Source of the DNA: Chitinophagales bacterium
GTDB taxonomy: Bacteria > Bacteroidota > Bacteroidia > Chitinophagales > Saprospiraceae
Length of the DNA: 64,000 bases
Direction of reading: 5' to 3'
NCBI GenBank assembly: GCA_017303875.1
Contig: JAFLBP010000004.1
Span: forward strand, 62,001-126,000
The number at the start of each line of letters is the position of its first letter. The stretch's first letter is position 1. The position numbers were made by a program, and so were the translations under genes. The notes beneath the pieces were generated by a model. It worked only from the letters and a program-made list of their open reading frames with translations. It had not been told where the DNA came from and did not search any database. Shown piece by piece: positions 8,143-16,228 of the stretch.

Positions 8143-9021
8143 ATGCAACTCCTCGACGGAAAACTGCTTTCCGCCAATATTAAAGCCGAACTCGCTGCCG
8201 AAGTAGAACAGATGCAGCGCAGTGGCGAGCGCCCGCCGCACCTTGTAGCGGTTCTGGTTGGCGAAAACCCCGCTTCTCAGGTTTATGTGGCCAGTAAAAT
8301 ACGCTCCTGTGCGGAAGTCGGGTTCAAAAGTACACTTATTCAGCGCGACGCCAATTTGAGTGAAGCCGAATTGCTGGAAATTGTAGCACAGCTGAACGAC
8401 GATCCGGAAGTTGACGGAATTTTAGTACAACTCCCGCTGCCCAAACATATCCGCGAAGAAAATATCACCCTCGCCATTGACCACCGCAAAGATGTTGACG
8501 GCTTCCATCCCGTTAATATCGGTCGTATGACACAAGGGCTTGCCGCTTATCTGCCCGCCACCCCTTACGGCATTATGGAAATGCTGCGCCGCTATAATGT
8601 GGAAACCGCCGGTAAACACTGTGTGGTGGTCGGACGAAGCAATATTGTCGGCACACCGATGAGTATTTTGCTTTCCCGGAAAGGATATCCGGGCGACTGC
8701 ACCGTGACGCTCACGCACTCCCGCACCCAAAACCTGGCGGAGGAAGTGCGCCGCGCCGATATTATCGTCGCTGCGATCGGTATTCCTGAATTTGTAAAAG
8801 GCGATTGGGTAAAACCCGGCGCGGTGGTGATTGATGTGGGCATCAACCGCATTGAAGATGCCACCCGGAAGAGCGGCCAACGCCTCGTCGGCGATGTGGA
8901 ATTTGAAGGCGCGTCCAAAAATTGCAGCTACATTACGCCTGTTCCGGGTGGGGTAGGGTTGATGACGGTCACCGCCCTGCTGATGAATACACTTAAAGCG
9001 CGCAAAGGCGAGGTTTACTAA
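8143..9021 (+). CDS. folD: Methylenetetrahydrofolate dehydrogenase/cyclohydrolase
   Basis: A 292-aa bifunctional enzyme that interconverts 5,10-methylene-THF and 10-formyl-THF for one-carbon metabolism. Visible signatures are VGENPASQVYVASKIRSC (catalytic Lys in YVASK), DGILVQLPLPKHI, HRKDVDGFHPVNIGR, the nucleotide-binding VGRSNIVGTPMSILL and the C-terminal TPVPGGVGLMTVTALL. The longer open frame starts at 8110 but would begin inside the -7 box, so the ATG at 8143 is preferred. The 3' end overlaps the convergent lipoprotein gene by 4 bp. Confidence 0.97.
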   Translation: MQLLDGKLLSANIKAELAAEVEQMQRSGERPPHLVAVLVGENPASQVYVASKIRSCAEVGFKSTLIQRDANLSEAELLEIVAQLNDDPEVDGILVQLPLPKHIREENITLAIDHRKDVDGFHPVNIGRMTQGLAAYLPATPYGIMEMLRRYNVETAGKHCVVVGRSNIVGTPMSILLSRKGYPGDCTVTLTHSRTQNLAEEVRRADIIVAAIGIPEFVKGDWVKPGAVVIDVGINRIEDATRKSGQRLVGDVEFEGASKNCSYITPVPGGVGLMTVTALLMNTLKARKGEVY

Positions 9022-9479
9022 TTTTTATTGACCCGCATTTCCAGTCTGTAATCGCTTTGCGGGATATTGCCTGCGTTGGCGCTGTTGGGGTATGGATTTA
9101 CCGCAAGCAGTATGATTTGATAGCCCTGGAAAAAAGCAGTGTCCCGTACCGGATAATCAGGATCAATTAATCCGGGTAACGACAGGGTATCGTGCCTGAA
9201 TTTTCCGTCCTGCTGAAGATTCAGCGCAACCTCCACACGACCTTCCCACACGCAATTAGCATCTGAAGGGCAACGGCTGTCGGAAACAATACGATCGAGG
9301 CGTAGCGTCAGCGGGGTTCCGGAATTGTTTTCCTCGTAAAAGATGTCGGGCGCTACCGTGAATGGTTCATCTAATGCGAAGGGCATCATTTCACCAAAGC
9401 AAACCACGATTTCGGGTTCATTTTTTTTGCATTGGCTGAAAAACAACAAGGCAAAAGCTGCAAAAAGATAATATTTCAT
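9018..9479 (-). CDS. Hypothetical lipoprotein
   Basis: A 153-aa protein with a lipoprotein signal peptide: a hydrophobic stretch ending in FFSQC, with Cys17 as the probable lipidated residue. The mature part contains an SRCPSDANCVWEGR segment with two cysteines. I have the impression this segment recurs in small Bacteroidota lipoproteins of unknown function, but I cannot assign a role. The C-terminus is predicted beta-rich. It is convergent with folD (4-bp overlap), and its start codon lies just before the leader of the divergent permease gene. Confidence 0.75.
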   Translation of the reverse strand: MKYYLFAAFALLFFSQCKKNEPEIVVCFGEMMPFALDEPFTVAPDIFYEENNSGTPLTLRLDRIVSDSRCPSDANCVWEGRVEVALNLQQDGKFRHDTLSLPGLIDPDYPVRDTAFFQGYQIILLAVNPYPNSANAGNIPQSDYRLEMRVNKN

Positions 9480-9666
9480 AGTGTCAGTGTTTTTTGTTTT
9501 GGATGACGAGCGCGAGCTGCAAAAGGTTTGGATAGCGGTTTCTGTCTACACAATTTCAGCTTTAATCGAATCCTTTTGTGTACCGGACGTCGAAAGCGGA
9601 CATTTGGCAGGCATTATTTTCGGGAAAAAATATACTTTCCGGACTCGTTTCAAACCCGCACCCGCT

Positions 9667-10929
9667 ATGCGCCAGTATATACATATTATCATTGAAGCCT
9701 TTATTCAGGGCTGGCAGCAACTGACCGCCAACAAGCTGCGCTCCTTTCTGTCATCGCTCGGGGTCACCATCGGTATTTTGTGTATTATCGGGGTCACCAG
9801 TGCAGTAGATTCACTGGAGGGCAATATCCGGAACAGTATGCAGAAGTTGGGGAATGATGTGATTTACATCGAGAAATTCTCCTGGTCGGAAGATCCCGGC
9901 GAGAATTTCTGGAAGTGGATGCGCCGCCCGAATTTTTCCTATACGGAATATGAAAAACTGAAAGGCAAGCTTGATCTGGCTGATAAAATCGGGTATTGGC
10001 AGTTTTTAGGTGCTAAAACCATCAAATGGCAATCATCCAACCTTGAAAATGCAATTTTTCTTGGTGTAACGGAAGATTGTAACGACCTTTTTCACCTTGA
10101 ATTTCAGGAAGGCGGACGTTATTATTCGCCCATTGAATACCAGAACGGTACTGATGTTTGCATTATCGGCGATGTCATTGCAAAAGAATTATTTGGCGCC
10201 GGCGTCGATCCGGTGGATAAAGACATCAGCGTTGGCGGACGTAAATTGCGCGTCGTCGGCGTATTAAAAGGCGCGGGAAAAGAGCTTTTAAAACCTTTTA
10301 ATTTTGATCAGTGCGTATTGGTGGGGTATAACCTTGCCCGACGCGGTTTTGGCGTGCGCGCACAAGGACAATTCGAGCGTACCAGCGTTATGGTCAAGGC
10401 CAAGCCCGGTGTTGACCTCGAAGATATGAAAGACGAAATTACCGGTGTGTTGCGTTCAGCACGTCGGCTTAAACCCGCTGAGGAAAGCAATTTTGCCCTT
10501 AATACACTTTCCGTACTTAGCAAACTGTTCGACGGTGTATTTGGCACGCTCAATGTTGTGGGCTACATTATTGGCGGTTTTGCCTTGTTGGTCGGGATGT
10601 TTTCCGTGGCCAACATTATGTTCGTATCGGTAAGAGAGCGCACGGGGCAAATTGGTATCAAAATGGCGCTGGGCGCCAAACGCTGGTTCATTCTCCTGGA
10701 AGTCATCTCTGAAGCCATTGTACTATGCATCACCGGAGGCTTGCTCGGCTTGTTTTTTACCTGGCTACTGATTACCGGCATCGGAAAGCTCATCGATTTT
10801 GACCTGAGTGTTTCCTCCGGTAATGTCCTGTTCGGGATCATCACATCTGTTGCCGTCGGAATTATTTCCGGCTTGGTGCCGGCCATTCAGGCCAGCGGAC
10901 TTGATCCGGTAGAAGCGATACGGAAGTAA
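9667..10929 (+). CDS. MacB/FtsX-type ABC transporter permease
   Basis: A 420-aa inner-membrane protein with the MacB layout: one N-terminal helix (residues about 20-45), a long periplasmic domain, then three C-terminal helices of the FtsX domain. Family segments include LTANKLRSFLSSLGVTIGI at the N-terminus and VRERTGQIGIKMALGAKR after the second helix. Such permeases work with an ATPase, usually encoded elsewhere, in efflux or lipoprotein release by mechanotransmission. No ATPase gene is adjacent. The open frame extends to 9481, but the first 62 residues have no family resemblance, so I start at MRQYIHIIIEAF. Confidence 0.88.
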   Translation: MRQYIHIIIEAFIQGWQQLTANKLRSFLSSLGVTIGILCIIGVTSAVDSLEGNIRNSMQKLGNDVIYIEKFSWSEDPGENFWKWMRRPNFSYTEYEKLKGKLDLADKIGYWQFLGAKTIKWQSSNLENAIFLGVTEDCNDLFHLEFQEGGRYYSPIEYQNGTDVCIIGDVIAKELFGAGVDPVDKDISVGGRKLRVVGVLKGAGKELLKPFNFDQCVLVGYNLARRGFGVRAQGQFERTSVMVKAKPGVDLEDMKDEITGVLRSARRLKPAEESNFALNTLSVLSKLFDGVFGTLNVVGYIIGGFALLVGMFSVANIMFVSVRERTGQIGIKMALGAKRWFILLEVISEAIVLCITGGLLGLFFTWLLITGIGKLIDFDLSVSSGNVLFGIITSVAVGIISGLVPAIQASGLDPVEAIRK

Positions 10930-10939
10930 TGGGGGTTGA

Positions 10940-11040
10940 GTGTTTTAGAGTTTAAGTGTTTTGGTGTTTAAGTGTTTTAGAGTTTATGGGTTCTTACAAC
11001 TTAAACACCAAAACTCTAAAACACTTAAACTCTAAAACAC
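10940..11040. terminator. A+T-rich palindrome between convergent genes
   Basis: The left arm begins at 10940 and the right arm ends at 11040. The outermost 23 bp are perfectly complementary, and the inner parts consist of shuffled copies of the words GTGTTTTAGAGTTTAA and GGTGTTTAAG. It fills the gap between the permease stop (10929) and the convergent lipoprotein stop (11045). A stem of this size could end transcription from both sides, but it lacks a classical GC stem plus T-tract. Confidence 0.6.
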
Positions 11041-11044
11041 TTTT

Positions 11045-12367
11045 TCAATACACCTCTCCCCGGCCGAGATAGCCGGAACGGGCTTGCCAGATGGGGCTGT
11101 TTTGCTCCATGCGCTCCCGGCGCACAGCATCATAATCATTCAGGCCATCGTAGGATTCAGCGCGGGTAAGTACCGACTGCCCGAAAGGATAGTTGTGCAG
11201 GCCGGGATAATATTGCCGGAATACTTCAGGTAAATCCGGCAAACGGCTGGTAACAATACTGCCGGGAACCGGGGGATGGTGAATTTCCCACTGATAGGTG
11301 GTGTGGCTGTGCGTAGCTGAACGACTGAAGGTGAGGGCGTCAAATGCCCCGACACAGCGGGCCGCTGCCAGGCGGTTGTCGGACAGCGTGGTTGGCTCCA
11401 GGTCGAAATTGAGATTCGGCAGGGTAGACGGTAAATTTACACTGAAGTAATCGCAAAAATAGGTGTAGCCATTGGTCGCGGAGCCGTCGTCGCCGCTAAA
11501 GCGCAGCCGGAAAGTGCTGTACGGCTTGGGTTCGGGAAAAAATTCCGGATTATTGATCGGCTCGTATACATCGAGCAGACCAAAAGTTGGATTGGCGCCA
11601 CCTGGCGGAATAACCGTTCGGCCCAGCGGAATAAAACTGAGGCTGTTCAGGAAAATTACACCATCAATCTGATAGGACCATGCCGAAGAGAAGGGCAGTG
11701 TCATTTTGGTAGGCTTGGCGAAAATAATCGGCATGAGGGTAACATCAAGTGTGGTTTCCAGGGTTGGGCCACTGATGTTGCGGAAATGCCAGAAGCGCCA
11801 GTCGCTTTCACCATTCACCTTTACCCGAATCCAAATATCGCCTGTATGCTGTACGCGGAATTGGCCGAAATAATTATTTTCAGGACGGGCACGTATAAAC
11901 TGAAGGCCATCGGGCACAACCACAGTATCCAGGCTATTGACCCCGATAAATTGTATTTTCAGATCAGTATTCTGATGAAAACTGCTGTTGCGCAGGTTCA
12001 GCGTTTGTCCGCTGGGCGTTTGCGTGTAGGTTTGAATATTGAGGCTTGTATCGCGGCCGGTGCCGCCCTGCGTCACTACTTCCCGCAGCACGCTCACGCT
12101 GAGTTTGTCGCTTTCTTTTTTGCCGGGCACCTGCATGATGGCGGTATCCGGTCCGTCGATTTCCCGGTAGGCGAGCAGGTCGCCGTCTTCATCGCTTATA
12201 AAAACCCGATAGTGTGCGCTGATGACGTCTACTTCATTGTTAATCAACAAAGTATAATGTGTTTCCGGCTCTGGAATTACGGGCGCTTTGTCGCAGGCCG
12301 GCATGAAGGATACTCCGCTGAGCAGTAAGGCTCCGAAAAAGAGCAGTTTGGGTGTCGGTATGGGCAT
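11045..12367 (-). CDS. Hypothetical lipoprotein, 440 aa
   Basis: A probable lipoprotein: hydrophobic segment LLFFGALLLSGVSFMPAC with the lipidated Cys at residue 25. No domain is recognised. The N-terminal half looks like extracellular beta-sandwich sequence (YTLLINNEVDVISAHYRVF, then repeated short strands). The C-terminal part contains a distinct TYQWEIHHPPVPGS segment and ends in QARSGYLGRGEVY. The longer open frame starting at 12424 would add 19 residues before the signal peptide, so I use the ATG at 12367. It is monocistronic and convergent with the permease gene. A surface-exposed or periplasmic role is likely, and nothing more can be said. Confidence 0.72.
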   Translation of the reverse strand: MPIPTPKLLFFGALLLSGVSFMPACDKAPVIPEPETHYTLLINNEVDVISAHYRVFISDEDGDLLAYREIDGPDTAIMQVPGKKESDKLSVSVLREVVTQGGTGRDTSLNIQTYTQTPSGQTLNLRNSSFHQNTDLKIQFIGVNSLDTVVVPDGLQFIRARPENNYFGQFRVQHTGDIWIRVKVNGESDWRFWHFRNISGPTLETTLDVTLMPIIFAKPTKMTLPFSSAWSYQIDGVIFLNSLSFIPLGRTVIPPGGANPTFGLLDVYEPINNPEFFPEPKPYSTFRLRFSGDDGSATNGYTYFCDYFSVNLPSTLPNLNFDLEPTTLSDNRLAAARCVGAFDALTFSRSATHSHTTYQWEIHHPPVPGSIVTSRLPDLPEVFRQYYPGLHNYPFGQSVLTRAESYDGLNDYDAVRRERMEQNSPIWQARSGYLGRGEVY

Positions 12368-12514
12368 CGGTAAAGGATTTATACAAATAAAAAAGCGTGC
12401 TGAAACACGCGATGGTTTCAGCACGCAAAATTACGCGCTTTGCCACATTCCTGCGATCGGATAGTGCGGACATGACAAATTCTTGGCGAAAGAAAAATTT
12501 TTCCACCTCAAGTG

Positions 12515-12545
12515 CTTGTTATTTTTTGATAATGATTTACCTTTG
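12515..12545 (+). promoter_or_regulatory. Promoter of the tRNA gene
   Basis: CTTG at 12515-12518 is followed after 19 bp by TACCTTTG at 12538-12545, a full match in spacing and -7 box to the Bacteroidota promoter. The tRNA begins 18 bp after the -7 box. Confidence 0.7.
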
Positions 12546-12563
12546 CGTCCGCTTTTCAAAAAT

Positions 12564-12637
12564 GGCGCGATAGCTCAGCTGGTTAGAGCGTGCGATTCAT
12601 AATCGCAAGGTCGCGAGTTCAAGTCTCGCTCGCGCTA
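12564..12637 (+). tRNA. tRNA-Met (CAT), possibly tRNA-Ile2
   Basis: A 74-nt cloverleaf. Acceptor stem is 12564-12570 with 12630-12636, including a terminal G-U pair. The D stem is GCTC/GAGC. The anticodon stem is TGCGA/TCGCA with loop TTCATAA and anticodon CAT at 12598-12600. The T stem is GCGAG/CTCGC. The discriminator is A and CCA is not encoded. The anticodon stem lacks the three G-C pairs of initiators, so this is elongator Met or the lysidine-modified Ile2 isoacceptor, which also has a CAT anticodon. The two cannot be separated safely by eye. Confidence 0.95.
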
Positions 12638-12648
12638 CAAAACCTTAT

Positions 12649-12686
12649 AACTGCCTTATTCCGAATGGAGTACAGGCAGTTTTTTT
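12649..12686 (+). terminator. Rho-independent terminator after the tRNA
   Basis: AACTGCCT at 12649-12656 pairs with AGGCAGTT at 12674-12681 and is followed by a T tract. It separates tRNA transcription from the TPP riboswitch that begins a few bases later. Confidence 0.75.
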
Positions 12687-12689
12687 ATG

Positions 12690-12763
12690 TCTCTTGGGGT
12701 GCCCTTTACGGGCTGAGATCATACCCATCGAACCTGCCCGGGTAATGCCGGGAAGGGACTGAG
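12690..12763 (+). promoter_or_regulatory. TPP riboswitch (THI element)
   Basis: The conserved aptamer cores are present in order: GGGGTGCCC, GGGCTGAGA, ATACCC, GAACCTG, CCGGGTAATGCCGG and GAAGGGA. These form the P2/P3 pyrimidine-sensor arm and the P4/P5 pyrophosphate-sensor arm that bind thiamine pyrophosphate. The aptamer lies about 140 nt upstream of a TonB-dependent receptor gene. The intervening region has a GC-rich hairpin near 12785-12810 but no T-tract, so I would guess control at translation rather than transcription. Confidence 0.95.
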
Positions 12764-12901
12764 CAGGGTAGCGTGTAACAAAGCGCTGCGGCAACCCCGT
12801 CGCGGCGTATGTTTCACCGGAGAAAGGCAATGCAGCCGCGCACAGGTTTTCAGGTTTATTCCTTGTGTGCCGCAATTCCGGCCTCCAATCCATTTTTTAC
12901 C

Positions 12902-15133
12902 ATGCGCAAAGCGCAAATTTCTCTCCTGTTTATGGCCCTTTTTGCAGGGCAAATTTCGGCGCAAACGCCTTCAAACCTCCAACTTTCCGACAGCCTTGTG
13001 CTTAAAAGTGTCCTGATTCAGGCCACCCGCGCAGGCAAAAACTCCCCGGTGCCGCACAGCAATTTTTCGGCAGCAAAAATCGCGCAGTACAACCAGGGGC
13101 AGGACATTCCCTTTCTCCTCTCTTCCGTACCTTCCCTCGTGGAAAGCTCCGACGCAGGCGCGGGCGTGGGCTACACGGGCATGCGCATCCGGGGCGCCGA
13201 CCCTACCCGCGTGAATGTCACGATCAACGGTATCCCGCTGAATGATGCGGAAAGCCAGGGTGTTTTTTGGGTAAATTTGCCCGATTTAGCCAGTTCTGCG
13301 GCCGAAATCCAGGTGCAACGCGGTGTTGGTACTGCCGTTAACGGCCCCGGCGCTTTCGGCGCCAACGTCAATATCGACCTGTCTAAAATTGAACCTGAAG
13401 CCTTTGGGGTGCTTTCCAGCACGCTGGGCTCTTTCGAACTGCGCCGCTACAATGCCCGTTTTGGCACCGGCTTGTTGCGCAAACACCTCTCCCTGAGTGG
13501 CCGCCTTTCAGGTATTCAGTCGGAAGGTTACATTGACCGGGCCAGCGCCAATATGCGCTCCTGGCACCTCAATGCCGCCTGGGTAGACGACCGGCAATCG
13601 CTTCAGGTACACGCACTTTCGGGCCAGGAAATCACCTACCAGGCCTGGTACGGACTGCCCGCGCAATACCTCGAGGTGGATTCCCTGCGCACCTACAATC
13701 CCGCCGGCAATGAACGCCCCGGCGCGCCTTATGAAAATGAGGTGGACAATTATACCCAACGCCATTACCTGTTGCACTACAAGCGCCGCCTGAACGAACA
13801 GCTTTACCTGCAAGTCAATGGCCACTACACCCGCGGCTTTGGCTATTTTGAACAATACAAAGCCAATCAGTTGCTGGCCAACTACCAGTTACAGGGCGAT
13901 ACTTTACTGCAGCGCTCGGATCTGGTGCGCCGTCGCTGGCTCGACAATCATTTCTACGGCACAAGTGTCAACCTGCGCTGGACGCCCGGCCGGGCTGAAT
14001 TTTTATTTGGCGGCGCCTGGAGCCGTTATCAGGGCAAGCATTTTGGTCAGGTAATCTGGGCGCAAAGCCTGCCTCAGCTCTCCTCCGATCAGCGTTATTA
14101 CGACAACGATGCCGATAAAGACGATGCCAATGTATTTGTAAAAGCCGAGCTGCCGCTGCGCGGTGGCCAACGCGCCTTTGCGGAATTGCAGTTGCGGCAT
14201 GTGGCGTATTCCTTTTTGGGATTCGATAACGAATTGCGCAATGTGACCCAAAGCGCTAATTTTTGGTTTTTTAATCCAAAACTCGGATACAGCCTGCCCG
14301 TGGGAGAAAAAGGAAAATATTCCGTCTTCCTGGGTGTTGGGCGCCGGGAACCCAACCGCGATGATTTTACGCAATCCAGTCCGCAAAGTCGTCCCCGCCC
14401 CGAGCATTTGTATAACTTAGAAACCGGCTATCAGTTTGGTAATGAGCGCGTTCAGTTGAATGCCAATTTGTACGGCATGTATTACAAAGATCAGCTGATC
14501 CTCGACGGGCGCATCAATGATGTGGGGGCTTTTATCCGTACCAATGTGCCGCAAAGTTATCGGGCGGGTATAGAGCTGGAAGCCAACTGGCAGCCCTTGC
14601 AGCGTCTTTCGCTGAATGCCAATGCTGCGCTGAGCCGCAATAAGGTGCTGGAATTTACGGAGTATCGCGACAATTGGGATACAGGCGGACAGGATGCGAT
14701 TGCGTACCGCAACACTGACCTGGCATTTTCGCCCAATGTGGTGGCCCGCGCCGAAGCGGCCTATTTGTTGTTGAAAAAACAGCGTAGCCAATTGACCCTG
14801 AGTGTGTCGGCCAAACATGTCGGGGCGCAGTATCTGGATAATACCTCCAATAAAAACACCCGCCTCGATGCCTTCACTTTTGCTGACGCGCGCCTGATCT
14901 GGCGTTTTGAAACGCGGCATGGGGAACAGCTAATGTTGCTGGGCGCATTGAACAATGTATTCAACGCCCTGTATGCGTCTAATGGCTGGACCTATCGTTT
15001 CCGCTCTGAGGGCTACGACCCGCGCCCGGATGACCCGTATGCGCGCGCAGAGCAAGGCGGCGTGTACAACCTGACGGGCTTTTTCCCGCAAGCCAGCCGG
15101 AATGGCAGTGTGACGCTGGAGTTTCGGTTTTGA
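12902..15133 (+). CDS. TonB-dependent outer-membrane receptor, TPP-riboswitch controlled
   Basis: A 743-aa protein with a signal peptide (MRKAQISLLFMALFAGQISA), a plug domain (about residues 35-150, with GMRIRGADPTRVNVTINGIPLND and QRGVGTAVNGPGAFG) and a long beta-barrel ending in the aromatic NGSVTLEFRF. There is no N-terminal carboxypeptidase-like domain of the SusC type. The upstream TPP riboswitch predicts that it imports thiamine or a thiamine precursor across the outer membrane when TPP is low, as known for TPP-controlled receptors in Bacteroides. No inner-membrane thiamine transporter is adjacent. The frame is open from 12809, but MRKAQ at 12902 starts the signal peptide. Confidence 0.93.
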   Translation: MRKAQISLLFMALFAGQISAQTPSNLQLSDSLVLKSVLIQATRAGKNSPVPHSNFSAAKIAQYNQGQDIPFLLSSVPSLVESSDAGAGVGYTGMRIRGADPTRVNVTINGIPLNDAESQGVFWVNLPDLASSAAEIQVQRGVGTAVNGPGAFGANVNIDLSKIEPEAFGVLSSTLGSFELRRYNARFGTGLLRKHLSLSGRLSGIQSEGYIDRASANMRSWHLNAAWVDDRQSLQVHALSGQEITYQAWYGLPAQYLEVDSLRTYNPAGNERPGAPYENEVDNYTQRHYLLHYKRRLNEQLYLQVNGHYTRGFGYFEQYKANQLLANYQLQGDTLLQRSDLVRRRWLDNHFYGTSVNLRWTPGRAEFLFGGAWSRYQGKHFGQVIWAQSLPQLSSDQRYYDNDADKDDANVFVKAELPLRGGQRAFAELQLRHVAYSFLGFDNELRNVTQSANFWFFNPKLGYSLPVGEKGKYSVFLGVGRREPNRDDFTQSSPQSRPRPEHLYNLETGYQFGNERVQLNANLYGMYYKDQLILDGRINDVGAFIRTNVPQSYRAGIELEANWQPLQRLSLNANAALSRNKVLEFTEYRDNWDTGGQDAIAYRNTDLAFSPNVVARAEAAYLLLKKQRSQLTLSVSAKHVGAQYLDNTSNKNTRLDAFTFADARLIWRFETRHGEQLMLLGALNNVFNALYASNGWTYRFRSEGYDPRPDDPYARAEQGGVYNLTGFFPQASRNGSVTLEFRF

Positions 15134-15163
15134 GGAGAGAAGAGGATAACGATGAACGATGAG

Positions 15164-15255
15164 GGTTTCGCACAGATGGGCACAGATCGGCTACACAGAA
15201 AAACACAGATTCCGTGTCTTCTGTGCGTGTGATCGGTGCCCTTCTGTGCGAAACC
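15164..15255. repeat. Family C palindrome, copy 1
   Basis: Left arm 15164-15188 and right arm 15231-15255 are inverse complements with 2 mismatches in 25. Inside the arms the word CACAGA recurs about every 10 bp. It follows the TonB receptor gene and precedes the first pentapeptide-like gene. Other copies are at about 31671, 35297, 36366 and 46998. Confidence 0.9.
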
Positions 15256-15287
15256 TTTACGCGGCCGGAAGGAAAAAACCTTAATAG

Positions 15288-15319
15288 CTTGGGAATAATC
15301 TGGCACGGGCATATTTTTG
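15288..15319 (+). promoter_or_regulatory. Promoter of first pentapeptide-like gene
   Basis: CTTG at 15288-15291, a 20-bp spacer and TATTTTTG at 15312-15319 match the Bacteroidota promoter. The start codon follows 19 bp later. The second tandem gene has the same arrangement. Confidence 0.65.
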
Positions 15320-15338
15320 TAAAAAAACTGAATATTTT

Positions 15339-15806
15339 ATGAAAAAAATTTCATTGCTTGATTTGGATTCGGATTTGAAAGATGCTTATCTTTCAAATGT
15401 TATCGTTACTCCTCCTGATGTACATTGCGAACTCACTAATATAGCTACTTCAGTTTTTGAAAATGTAGTATTCTATAATTTTAGATTTAATGAAGCTATT
15501 ATTATCGATGTTACATTTATAAACTGTATGTTTATTGGAGTTTATTTTGAAGAGGTGCACTTTTATGATTGTGGATTTAAAAATATAATAATAAATGACT
15601 CTTTTCTATGTGAAACTTATTTTATTAATGGGCGAATGATAAATTTAAATCTTTGTCATCATAGTATTAATGGGAATAGTTGGAATTGGATAAAGTACAC
15701 CAGGATTGAAAGTTCAATCATTGATGTGAATTCAGATTGGAATTTTTTAGATGTTACCTTTGAAAACTCCATCACCATCATTGATGGGCAGCTTACAAAA
15801 TATTAA
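15339..15806 (+). CDS. Pentapeptide-repeat-like protein, copy 1
   Basis: A 155-aa cytosolic protein (no signal peptide) with a repeating pattern of five-residue steps in which Phe, Ile or Cys recurs, for example FENVVFYNFRFNEAIII and FINCMFIGVYFEEVHFYDC. This is the signature of a right-handed quadrilateral beta-helix of pentapeptide type, in a degenerate form. It is markedly A+T-rich compared with metH or the TonB gene. It shares the start MKKIS and an identical C-terminal TFENSITIIDGQLTKY with the second copy, while the middle has diverged. I suspect an orphan immunity-type module because of the remnant that follows it, but no function is established. Confidence 0.78.
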   Translation: MKKISLLDLDSDLKDAYLSNVIVTPPDVHCELTNIATSVFENVVFYNFRFNEAIIIDVTFINCMFIGVYFEEVHFYDCGFKNIIINDSFLCETYFINGRMINLNLCHHSINGNSWNWIKYTRIESSIIDVNSDWNFLDVTFENSITIIDGQLTKY

Positions 15807-15983
15807 TTCACGTTATTTTCAATCATGTAACACAAATCAACATTTTTGCTGCTTTCCACCGCTTGAAGGTGTATGCCAGATGTTTGATAATGAGGTTGTC
15901 ATGCTGAGGCCACCGGCCAGGCCCGGCCACCAAACCCGTAATGAACCAGTAGGGCGTGTCGCTTGAGATCAATTTCCCGCAGA
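15756..15983 (+). repeat. Conserved tail, copy 1 (direct repeat of 16682-16909)
   Basis: This 228-bp segment covers the last 16 codons of the pentapeptide-like gene plus about 180 bp of downstream DNA, and matches 16682-16909 with about ten differences by eye. At 15820-15847 it matches the leader and start of the kelch gene at 59539-59566 in 27 of 28 positions. The relic reads M-stop-HKSTFLLLSTA-stop and so is dead. A degraded family B half follows near 15898. Confidence 0.85.
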
Positions 15984-16098
15984 ATTCGCAGATTTGCTCG
16001 CAGATTTCGCAGAATTTTTACGCTTGACTGCGCGGATAACATAAAAAAATCTGCGCGATCTGCGCGTCAATCTGCGAAATCTGCGGGAAATTAATCTT
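15967..16098. repeat. Family D palindrome, copy 1
   Basis: GATCAATTTCCCGCAGA at 15967 onward is inverse complementary to the segment ending near 16095 (one mismatch in the outer 18 bp). The word CGCAGAT recurs at about 10-bp steps in both arms. A partial family C arm follows at about 16120-16155. Confidence 0.88.
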
Positions 16099-16178
16099 CA
16101 AAGTTCTGAATCTGTGTTTTTCTGTGTGTGTGATCGGTGCCCTTCTGTGCGAAACCCTTACGCGGCCAAGAGAAAAAA

Positions 16179-16210
16179 CTTGCAAACCAGTAGCCACTGT
16201 TGTATTTTTG
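16179..16210 (+). promoter_or_regulatory. Promoter of second pentapeptide-like gene
   Basis: CTTG at 16179-16182, a 20-bp spacer and TATTTTTG at 16203-16210, with the ATG 18 bp further on. Same arrangement as the first copy, with a diverged spacer. Confidence 0.65.
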
Positions 16211-16228
16211 CAAAAAACTGAATAGTTA

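Noticed and set aside
9601..9640. Promoter for the MacB-type permease (TTTG at 9603 and TATACTTTCC at 9631)
   Set aside because: The spacing is about 24 bp and the -7 box deviates from TAnnTTTG, so it is too weak to list.
12564..12637. Initiator tRNA-fMet
   Set aside because: The anticodon stem lacks the three consecutive G-C pairs and the first pair is G-U, not the unpaired C-A of bacterial initiators.
15751..15966. A 71-aa open frame in the conserved tail behind the pentapeptide-like genes (also 16686-16892)
   Set aside because: It runs out of frame through the end of the pentapeptide gene and a repeat, and is better explained as decayed kelch start plus repeat DNA.
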